Source: Mariprofundaceae bacterium (GTDB lineage Bacteria; Pseudomonadota; Zetaproteobacteria; Mariprofundales; Mariprofundaceae). Taken from it: 5,467 bases of DNA. The stretch is from positions 1 to 5,467 of the forward strand of contig JAUZQS010000148.1 in the NCBI GenBank assembly GCA_030950875.1, in the 5' to 3' direction. The position numbers and the translations under genes are program-made. Numbering within the stretch: the first letter of the stretch is position 1; every line of letters begins with the position of its first letter. Positions 1 through 4,848 of this stretch are shown one piece after another. The notes under the pieces are model-generated. The model had not been told where the DNA came from. It worked only from the letters and a program-made list of their open reading frames with translations, and searched no databases.

Positions 1-249
1 ATCAACAGTGATGAATCACTCAATCTGCAACAAGCTGCCGCTGAAGCGGTATGGGTTGGTTTGCGCCGTAAAAATGGCATTGATAATACATGGTTTTCAA
101 AACGTTTTGATAAAAACATCATGGCATATTTTCAAGCTGAACTGAATCCGTGGCTACAAGACAACAAGCTTATTTGGCAAGGGCAACAACTACAACTGAC
201 GCAATCAGGCACGCCTCTCGCCGATGCCATTGCTGAATCTGTAATATAA
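1..249 (+). CDS. hemW: C-terminal end of a HemW-like radical SAM heme chaperone (5' end outside the window)
   Basis: Open from base 1 to a TAA at 247-249, giving the last 82 residues of a longer protein. The visible part resembles the C-terminal domain of HemW (formerly called oxygen-independent coproporphyrinogen III oxidase-like): an Ala/Glu-rich helix leading into a 'VWVGLRRKNGID' stretch, comparable to the family's 'GLR...GVD' element, and a closing 'LQLTQSGTPLADAI' like the family's LT..G..L.D.. ending. In the family, HemW binds heme and passes it to target proteins. The radical SAM CxxxCxxC motif would lie upstream and cannot be seen, so the call rests on the C-terminal pattern alone. 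The gene runs toward dnaB, with 89 bases between the two stop codons. Another HemN/HemW-family member is the main alternative. Confidence 0.7.
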   Translation: MNSDESLNLQQAAAEAVWVGLRRKNGIDNTWFSKRFDKNIMAYFQAELNPWLQDNKLIWQGQQLQLTQSGTPLADAIAESVI

Positions 250-338
250 ACCAAGAAAAATTCACTTCTTACAACAATGCGTGGATTCAAATTGTAAGTG
301 CTACGCCTATAGGGTAAAAACTTGGTAGCATAAATAGA
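250..338. other. Convergent intergenic region with imperfect inverted repeats, possible bidirectional terminator
   Basis: This gap separates the stop codons of the hemW-like gene (plus) and dnaB (minus). It contains three weak symmetric elements: CTTACAA at 268-274 with TTGTAAG at 292-298 (17-base spacer); GCTAC at 300-304 with GTAGC at 325-329; and an 8-bp palindrome CCTATAGG at 306-313 inside the second pair. There are short A runs but no GC-rich stem followed by a clear T tract, so no canonical intrinsic terminator can be called. Termination of both converging transcripts here is expected from the layout, not shown by the sequence. Confidence 0.3.
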
Positions 339-1718
339 CTAAAAAGACTCGCCTTTTGCTCGATCTTCAAAACGGGTGTATTTTGCCAAAAATGTGAGGT
401 TAACGGTGCCAATGGCGCCATTACGCTGTTTGGCGATAATAAGCTCTGCAAGACCCTCATTTTCTGGCTTCTTGTTGTACACTTCATCACGATACAAAAA
501 CATAATAATATCGGCATCTTGCTCAATCGCGCCTGATTCCCGCAAATCGGACATCATAGGGCGTTTGTCGGCTCTTCCTTCAACCGAACGGTTCAACTGT
601 GACAATACAATCACAGGCACATCTAGCTCTTTCGCTAAACCTTTTAATGAGCGGGTAATCTCAGAAATCTCTTGATCTCGTCGGTCTGCACCAGCACGGC
701 CAGACATAAGTTGTAAATAGTCAATCAACACCAAATCCAAGCGTTTCGCTTCACGTTTTAAGCGGCGGCATTTGGCGCGTATTTCTAAGACGGAAATAGA
801 CGGCGTATCATCAATAAATATCTCAGCTTCTGCTAACGAACCACTCGCAGTCGCTAATTTTCTCCAATCATCGGCAGAAAATCGCCCTGTCCGTAAGTTG
901 CCCATATCTACGCGTGCTTCCACAGCCAACATACGCATCGCAATCTGCTCTGCACCCATTTCCAAGGAAAAAATCGCCGCAACCTGTGGCTCTTCTGAAC
1001 GAATCGCGGCATTTTGTGCTAAATTCATGGAAAAAGATGTTTTACCCATCGAAGGCCGACCTGCAACAACGATTAAATCACCACGTTGCATCCCAGCAGT
1101 CAATTCATCAAGGTCTTTAAAGCCCGTTGCAACACCTGTAACAGCCTGCTGATTTTTATAACGCTCTTGCAACTCGTTATAGGCATCAGCCATAAGGCTG
1201 CCTATTTTACTAAAACTAGGGCGGGATTGATTAAAGGCTTCTGCAACATTCAAAATACGCGTTTCGGCCTGATCAAGATGATCGCCAATTTCACGTGCGG
1301 TATCTTCAAATACATCTTGCGACACCGAACCACATACGGAAAGCAATTGCCGTAATACAGCACGCTCACGAACAATCTGGGCGTAATAACGAACATTTGC
1401 AGCAGTCGGAACAGACGTAACAAGCTTACCCAAATATTCTTCGCCACCACAACTATCCAAATCATTATTGCTGGCCATTTGATCTTTAATAGTCAGGGCA
1501 TCAACAGGTCGATGGCGGGCTACGAGATCTTCAATGCAGGAAAAAATCCTACGGTTTGCTTCAATATAGAAATGCTCAGAAAGCAGCATGCCTTCTAGGC
1601 GTTCATACGACTCAGGATCCAGCATGACACCACCCAATACAGCACATTCTGCATCTGATGAGTGGGGTGGAATCCTCTCACGCAAACCTGGTTCGGCGTG
1701 CGCGGTGTTATAATCCAC
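339..1718 (-). CDS. dnaB: Replicative DNA helicase DnaB
   Basis: A complete 459-residue protein, close to the usual length for DnaB, the hexameric 5'-to-3' helicase that unwinds DNA at the replication fork and recruits primase. The N-terminal domain begins with the typical 'RIPPHSSDAECAVLGGVMLD' segment (about residues 15-34). The RecA-like motor follows a linker: Walker A GRPSMGKT at 220-227, the catalytic Glu in FSLEMG (E253), Walker B LVLIDYLQLM at 329-338, the H3 motif SQLNR at 373-377, the DLRESGAIEQDAD block at 391-403 and the arginine-finger region AKQRNG at 429-434. No intein or insertion interrupts it. The start is GTG at 1718. No good Shine-Dalgarno precedes it, but the first downstream Met is too deep in the conserved N domain. 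It is the last gene of the rpsF cluster, 129 bases after rplI, and may have its own promoter. Confidence 0.97.
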   Translation of the reverse strand: MDYNTAHAEPGLRERIPPHSSDAECAVLGGVMLDPESYERLEGMLLSEHFYIEANRRIFSCIEDLVARHRPVDALTIKDQMASNNDLDSCGGEEYLGKLVTSVPTAANVRYYAQIVRERAVLRQLLSVCGSVSQDVFEDTAREIGDHLDQAETRILNVAEAFNQSRPSFSKIGSLMADAYNELQERYKNQQAVTGVATGFKDLDELTAGMQRGDLIVVAGRPSMGKTSFSMNLAQNAAIRSEEPQVAAIFSLEMGAEQIAMRMLAVEARVDMGNLRTGRFSADDWRKLATASGSLAEAEIFIDDTPSISVLEIRAKCRRLKREAKRLDLVLIDYLQLMSGRAGADRRDQEISEITRSLKGLAKELDVPVIVLSQLNRSVEGRADKRPMMSDLRESGAIEQDADIIMFLYRDEVYNKKPENEGLAELIIAKQRNGAIGTVNLTFLAKYTRFEDRAKGESF

Positions 1719-1758
1719 GGGATGGATTACTCAAATATACTAAGCTACATGCAATTGC

Positions 1759-1764
1759 ATTATA
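1759..1764 (-). promoter_or_regulatory. Candidate -10 box (TATAAT) upstream of dnaB
   Basis: A perfect TATAAT on the minus strand lies about 40 bases before the dnaB GTG, in the 129-base rplI-dnaB gap. The -35 region is poor: the hexamers at 15 to 18 bp spacing match TTGACA at about half the positions or fewer, and there is no TG extension. A perfect 12-bp palindrome, ATGCAATTGCAT at 1749-1760, overlaps its downstream edge and could be an operator or chance. A weak dnaB-specific promoter is plausible. Read-through from the upstream operon is the alternative. Confidence 0.4.
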
Positions 1765-1847
1765 CGCGCAGAGCCCTTTTAACACTGTGTACACCATCAT
1801 TTTACAGCCTTAAAAGAGTCCAAGCGCGTATGCAGTCTCATATAAGT

Positions 1848-2297
1848 TTACAGACTTTCAGCTTCAACCTTGATCGCTAGGCTAGCCGTAACATCTGGAT
1901 GCAAGCGAACACGGAAGGTATGTTCACCAACCGTCTTGATTTGATCATCCAATAAAATAAACCGGCGTGCAACTTCATACCCTGCATCAGTCATCAAACC
2001 AGCTAAATCATTACTGGTTACAGAGCCATATAGACTTTTGCCATCCGATGTTGCACGAATCACAGACAATTCAAGGTCAGCCAACTTCGTAGCTGTTGCT
2101 TGAGCTTTGCCCAATTCATCCTGATGCTTGGCTTCAAGCACCGTACGACGACGTTCAAAAACTTTACGGTTGCCATCATTGGCAACGATCGCCTTTTCTT
2201 GTGGTAACAAGAAGTTGCGGCCATAACCAGGCTTCACGCTTACTTCATCACCAACATTTCCTAGACCATCAACACGTTCCAATAGAATCAACTGCAT
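1848..2297 (-). CDS. rplI: 50S ribosomal protein L9
   Basis: A 149-residue protein, the normal length for bacterial L9, which binds 23S rRNA near the L1 stalk and helps keep the reading frame. The N-terminal rRNA-binding domain has the family pattern: MQLILLERVDGLGNVGD followed by VKPGYGRNFLLP (residues 21-32). A charged connecting helix follows (about 45-75), then a C-terminal domain with DGKSLYGSVT (85-94). I place the start at ATG 2297, not GTG 2300: GGAGG sits 6 bases before the ATG but only 3 before the GTG, and L9 proteins start MQ. The Shine-Dalgarno lies inside the last codons of the upstream DUF2232 gene, whose TAG stop is 2 bases before the ATG. The two genes are therefore probably translationally coupled. 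Confidence 0.96.
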   Translation of the reverse strand: MQLILLERVDGLGNVGDEVSVKPGYGRNFLLPQEKAIVANDGNRKVFERRRTVLEAKHQDELGKAQATATKLADLELSVIRATSDGKSLYGSVTSNDLAGLMTDAGYEVARRFILLDDQIKTVGEHTFRVRLHPDVTASLAIKVEAESL

Positions 2298-2299
2298 CA

Positions 2300-3304
2300 C
2301 TATCCTCCAAGTGTCGGATTCTTATTCCGACGATAATCAAACCAAATATCCAACAGGCCCAAGATAATGAATGGAATCACCATCATAAACCATATAAACA
2401 ACAACACATACATCATTGCAATAATCATTTTCATGTCACGTGTTTTTAACCACACATGAGCTACCGCAATCCCCTGTACAGACAAAACTCCAGCCAGCAT
2501 CAACGCTAGGCTAGCCGCTATATATTGCACAGAACCCACATCAATATTTGCCAAAATAAGGCTCAACATCAATGCATAACCTATCGGTTTACCAAAACGC
2601 ACAGACAACAACGTTCCAGTATCACCTGTATAAAACCCATAACGCATCGCAACATTTCGTGCCAATAATACGTTAGACCACCACACAATCCACAAACTAA
2701 ATGCCATAAAACCTGGCATAATCCCACTCAGCAAAACTTGTGTCTGCTGCAAAGCCTTGGCATCGAGCTGATTTGAACCCGCTTGCAATCCACCATTCTG
2801 TAGCACTTCAAACATCGGAGCTAACAACTGATCTACAAAACCCTGCAAACTCAGATCATGCGATTGGCTTCCCATAATCAATCCAAGCATTACCGCCGCA
2901 AACATTCCCAAAACCAGCTGAGTCGCACTACGACTTACACCGCCCATGAGCTTTAAACTGTTCGCTGCCAAAGCTGGTAAAACACAGTAAAACAATCCAA
3001 CCATCAAGCCCAATAACACATCAAAACCGCTTAGCACCACGACAGAAAATGCCACCAAACCGCTGACTTGCAGGGTATAACGCATACCACCACCCATAAA
3101 AATCAGTGCAAACAATGCTGGTGTTAACATGTGCATCGCTACCGCAACAAAGCTAAGCAACAATGCCAATAATGGTATGGAACCAAACAGCCCAGGCAAC
3201 CACTCCATCGAGCTCAACATAACCAAGGCCAGTGCTGTACATGCTACATGCTTCGTCAGTATAAAACTGACGATAGGCGATAACGAACGCGGTTCTTCCA
3301 TCAT
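2300..3304 (-). CDS. DUF2232 (YybS-like) multi-pass membrane protein
   Basis: A 334-residue, very hydrophobic protein with roughly eight or nine membrane segments, approximately at residues 15-35, 43-60, 62-74, 82-110, 130-146, 192-214, 241-253, 262-284 and 294-318. A longer, more polar loop at about 147-189 separates the two halves. The C-terminal half has features I associate with DUF2232: a 'QGIAVAH' stretch (277-283) and, at the end of the last helix, 'GLLDIWFDYRR' (316-326) followed by a short charged tail. The family's biochemical function is not established. A DUF2232 gene in ribosomal-protein clusters is known from several proteobacteria. Two ATGs are possible (3304 and 3301). A weak GGTGA precedes both, and the second has slightly better spacing. 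It lies 56 bases after rpsR, and its TAG stop abuts the rplI start. The membrane-protein call is firm, the family call good, the function unknown. Confidence 0.82.
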   Translation of the reverse strand: MMEEPRSLSPIVSFILTKHVACTALALVMLSSMEWLPGLFGSIPLLALLLSFVAVAMHMLTPALFALIFMGGGMRYTLQVSGLVAFSVVVLSGFDVLLGLMVGLFYCVLPALAANSLKLMGGVSRSATQLVLGMFAAVMLGLIMGSQSHDLSLQGFVDQLLAPMFEVLQNGGLQAGSNQLDAKALQQTQVLLSGIMPGFMAFSLWIVWWSNVLLARNVAMRYGFYTGDTGTLLSVRFGKPIGYALMLSLILANIDVGSVQYIAASLALMLAGVLSVQGIAVAHVWLKTRDMKMIIAMMYVLLFIWFMMVIPFIILGLLDIWFDYRRNKNPTLGG

Positions 3305-3360
3305 AGCATCACCCTAACAGTCCACGGTTATTGAAGTTAAGACCTTTAACACAAACCAAC

Positions 3361-3786
3361 TTAGTCGTGATGCAGTGGTGTGAACGACAACAGTGCCAAT
3401 ACACGCGCACGTTTGATAGCGGTGGTTAAGCTACGCTGATGTTTTGCGCATGTACCCGTCACACGTGATGGTAAAATCTTGTAACGTTCAGTAATGAACT
3501 GACCCAACAATACAGGATCTTTATGGTCAATATTCATGCTCTTATCAGCACAGAACTTGCAAAACTTACGGCGACGCTGAAAGCGGCCAGCAGGGCGACG
3601 CGCTGGACGACGATCACCACTAGCTGGACGACCAGAAGCGGGGCGACGATCACCAGTAGCAGCTGGACGTGCTGGGCGTTCAGTTGTTGAACCAGTAGCT
3701 GCTGGGCGTGCTGGACGCTCAGTTGTTGAACCAGTAGCTGCTGGAGCTGCAGTTTTCGTTTCAGTTGTTTTTACTTCTTCACTCAT
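3361..3786 (-). CDS. rpsR: 30S ribosomal protein S18 with a long repetitive N-terminal extension and zinc-ribbon ligands
   Basis: A 141-residue protein. S18 is normally about 75 residues, and the conserved core begins only near residue 69 ([11 protein letters not shown]), then [33 protein letters not shown] and [16 protein letters not shown]18 pairs with S6 on the 30S platform. The core keeps C76-x2-C79 and C113-x2-H116, the ligand set of zinc-binding (C+) S18. Residues 1-68 are low-complexity Ala/Pro/Arg/Thr, including a 13-residue unit repeated twice ([13 protein letters not shown]), and become Arg-rich toward the core. I chose ATG 3786 (MSEEVK): AGGAG sits 8 bases upstream. The ATG at 3792 is only about 2 bases from that Shine-Dalgarno, and a longer frame to 3870 runs through priB. 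The gene starts 19 nt after the priB stop. Confidence 0.95.
   Translation of the reverse strand: MSEEVKTTETKTAAPAATGSTTERPARPAATGSTTERPARPAATGDRRPASGRPASGDRRPARRPAGRFQRRRKFCKFCADKSMNIDHKDPVLLGQFITERYKILPSRVTGTCAKHQRSLTTAIKRARVLALLSFTPLHHD
3652..3745. repeat. 39-bp direct tandem repeat inside rpsR
   Basis: Two full 39-base units (3652-3690 and 3691-3729) and the start of a third (from 3730) all begin accagtag and have the same 13-codon content. They encode the repeated 13-residue unit in the S18 N-terminal extension. The copies differ at only a few bases, mostly silent changes, which suggests duplication by slippage or recombination. Copy number could vary between strains without breaking the reading frame. 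Confidence 0.9.
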
Positions 3787-3805
3787 CTTCATCTCTCCTG
3801 AGATT

Positions 3806-4138
3806 TCAATTTTTCGGGCTACAAACATCCACCCATATTTCAACCTGACCCCATCGTTTCTCGCCGTCACGGCTATAATAACGACGGCGAAGCGTACCTT
3901 CGACAGTAATGTCCTGACCTTGGTATTTCACCAACTGTTCAGCCAGTCCCCCTATAGCTCGCAACGGCATAGGCTGTTCATCGACAATATTGGCACGCGG
4001 CGCCCCCAAGTGGGGTCGATGAATCACCAACGAAGCAACCACGGCCAGACTTCCATCTGGGGTCCAACGCTGATGAATATCATCAATTCGGCCTTGCAAC
4101 CGAACCAAATGATCGTGCTTAGGCAGACGTTTCCTCAC
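3806..4138 (-). CDS. priB: PriB / single-stranded DNA-binding-like OB-fold protein (primosomal replication protein N)
   Basis: A 110-residue protein between rpsF and rpsR, the usual place of priB, which encodes the primosomal single-strand-binding protein that helps restart stalled forks with PriA and DnaT. An SSB/PriB pattern is visible: a first strand [12 protein letters not shown] (residues 10-21), [18 protein letters not shown] (24-41), then [21 protein letters not shown] (63-83) and a last strand [10 protein letters not shown] (96-105). The sequence reads closer to SSB than to enterobacterial PriB, so 'PriB' rests partly on position. The start is uncertain. GTG 4138 has no strong Shine-Dalgarno and overlaps the end of rpsF by 20 bases. 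A TTG at codon 11 (4108) would cut into the first OB strand, so I prefer GTG. Translation is probably coupled to rpsF. Confidence 0.8.
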   Translation of the reverse strand: MRKRLPKHDHLVRLQGRIDDIHQRWTPDGSLAVVASLVIHRPHLGAPRANIVDEQPMPLRAIGGLAEQLVKYQGQDITVEGTLRRRYYSRDGEKRWGQVEIWVDVCSPKN

Positions 4139-4673
4139 TGCTTGCAGCAGCCTTAGTCTTTTCTTCGGCTTTCACTTCAGCTTTAGTTTCTACTGGTTCT
4201 TCGGCTTTCACTTCAGCTTTAGTTTCTGCTGGTTCTTCGGCTTTCTCTTCAGCTTTAGTTTCTGCTGGTTCTTCAGTTTTGCTTTCTGCTGGTTCTTCAG
4301 TTTTAGTTTCTGCTGCAGCGTCATCCGTTGCTGGAGCTTCTTCAGCAGGCGCAGACTTGCGACGCATCAATGGTGATGGCGCATCTGAAAGTTCAGTTAA
4401 ACGGGTAGTTAAGAAGCGTATAACACGTTCTTCAAGGCGAATAGCACTTTCCAAAGCTTGGATCGCGGTTGGCTCACCATCAGTGACCAATAATACATAA
4501 TGTCCACGTTTGCGTTTGGCAATGCTGTATGCCAATGGACGTGAACCCCAATATTCGCGTTTCACAATACGGCCAGCGGCCTTCTCAACACGTTCGACCA
4601 AAGCATCGGTCAATTCTTCAGTGTTTTCCTGTGATACATCAGGATTCACGATAAAAATAGTTTCGTAATACAC
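4119..4673 (-). CDS. rpsF: 30S ribosomal protein S6 with a long acidic repeat tail
   Basis: A 184-residue protein, longer than typical S6 (about 95-135 residues). The core, residues 1-106, starts MYYETIFIVNPDVS and includes RIVKREYWGSRPLAYSIAKRKRGHYVLL (35-62) and the helix leading to RFLTTRL (86-92), all standard S6. S6 binds the 16S rRNA platform as a heterodimer with S18. From about residue 107 the protein is a low-complexity tail, mainly repeats of E-T-K-A-E with E-E-P-A-E, with about 25 acidic residues against 10 lysines by hand count. I place the start at GTG 4673: it gives the family start and has GAGG 5 bases upstream. An in-frame ATG at 4754 would add 27 unconserved residues encoded by the leader. 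First gene after the promoter. Confidence 0.95.
   Translation of the reverse strand: MYYETIFIVNPDVSQENTEELTDALVERVEKAAGRIVKREYWGSRPLAYSIAKRKRGHYVLLVTDGEPTAIQALESAIRLEERVIRFLTTRLTELSDAPSPLMRRKSAPAEEAPATDDAAAETKTEEPAESKTEEPAETKAEEKAEEPAETKAEVKAEEPVETKAEVKAEEKTKAAASSEETSA
4160..4315. repeat. 36-bp and 24-bp tandem repeats inside the 3' part of rpsF
   Basis: Reading the plus strand, a unit containing cggctttcacttcagcttta recurs at an exact 36-base period (ggc at 4167, 4203 and 4239). The array then continues as two 24-base units (ctggttcttcag spaced 24 bases, near 4267 and 4291). Units are near identical and stay in frame, encoding the Glu/Lys/Ala tail of S6. The 24-base unit looks like the 36-base unit with 12 bases removed. 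Such an array is prone to in-frame expansion and contraction. Confidence 0.9.
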
Positions 4674-4706
4674 GGCGCCCTCTCGGTGTACCTTTAAGTA
4701 CGCCCC
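4674..4706 (-). promoter_or_regulatory. Candidate S6:S18 autoregulatory mRNA element in the rpsF leader
   Basis: In the mRNA, a lower stem GGC (4704-4702) pairs with GCC (4676-4674). Directly above it, GUAC (4701-4698) pairs with GUAC (4691-4688) around a six-base loop (UUAAAG). On the 3' side, between the two stems, is an 11-base bulge (4687-4677) that begins ACCG and contains the GAGAGG Shine-Dalgarno. The GTG start follows at once. Known S6:S18 leader motifs have a stem-loop with a CCG-containing bulge that mimics the 16S rRNA binding site of the complex. Binding here would hide the ribosome-binding site. The fold and the match were judged by eye. Confidence 0.6.
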
Positions 4707-4745
4707 GGATATTTGCGCATCCAGAGCAAGGTATGTCTTTATAAT

Positions 4746-4765
4746 TCCCTGCATAGCTGCAGAGA
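4746..4765 (-). other. Hairpin at the predicted 5' end of the rpsF mRNA
   Basis: An 8-bp stem (one G-U pair) with a four-base loop GCUA: UCUCUGCA pairs with UGCAGGGA. The predicted transcription start, 6-7 bases past the -10 box, falls at about 4766, so the transcript would begin almost exactly at this stem. 5'-terminal hairpins are known to protect mRNAs from decay. No U tract follows, so it is not a terminator. Confidence 0.55.
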
Positions 4766-4772
4766 GCGCGGC

Positions 4773-4801
4773 ACTATAAGAGCCACGTTACAGCTTGTCA
4801 A
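4773..4801 (-). promoter_or_regulatory. Sigma-70 promoter of the rpsF operon
   Basis: A perfect -35 box TTGACA (4801-4796, minus strand) is separated by exactly 17 bp from a -10 box TATAGT (4778-4773), five of six matches to consensus. The predicted start site is near 4766, leaving a leader of about 90 bases before the rpsF GTG. This is the strongest promoter visible in the window, as expected for ribosomal-protein genes, and probably drives rpsF through rplI and possibly dnaB. Confidence 0.85.
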
Positions 4802-4808
4802 AAGAAAC

Positions 4809-4820
4809 TAACCTAAGGTT
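4809..4820 (-). terminator. Weak candidate terminator after metF
   Basis: About 30 bases past the metF stop the minus strand reads AACC-TTA-GGTT, a 4-bp stem with a three-base loop, followed by AGTTTCTTTT. The stem is short and the T tract interrupted, so termination would be weak. It lies immediately upstream of the rpsF -35 box, the place where the metF transcript would be expected to end. Confidence 0.25.
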
Positions 4821-4848
4821 CAAAACAGTCAGTCCTTAACGTTAGATT

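Noticed and set aside
287..526. Open frame on the minus strand overlapping the dnaB 3' end
   Set aside because: Shadow of dnaB in another frame. It has no recognisable domain or ribosome-binding site and conflicts with the strongly conserved helicase.
772..1152. Plus-strand open frame of 126 codons antisense to dnaB
   Set aside because: It follows dnaB codon structure on the opposite strand, with no start signal or known family.
2298..2300. GTG at 2300 as the rplI start
   Set aside because: Only 3 bases from the GGAGG. The adjacent ATG at 2297 has 6-base spacing and gives the conserved MQ start.
2096..2449. Plus-strand open frame of 117 codons across the rplI/DUF2232 junction
   Set aside because: Antisense to two well-supported genes; His/Gln-rich composition typical of a shadow frame.
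3336..3350. GTTAA-AGGTC-TTAAC stem after rpsR as a terminator
   Set aside because: Only a 5-bp AT-rich stem with no T tract on either strand; probably insignificant within the operon.
3787..3870. Longer S18 reading frame starting at 3870 inside priB
   Set aside because: It would overlap the conserved end of priB by about 65 bases. A good AGGAG serves the ATG at 3786.
4160..4315. Tandem array as a CRISPR array or intergenic satellite
   Set aside because: The repeats are directly adjacent without unique spacers and are in frame within rpsF.
4674..4754. Longer S6 reading frame starting at ATG 4754 (27 extra N-terminal residues)
   Set aside because: The extra residues do not fit the family, no Shine-Dalgarno precedes the ATG, and the region forms the structured leader. 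GTG 4673 gives the standard MYYETIF start with GAGG at proper spacing.
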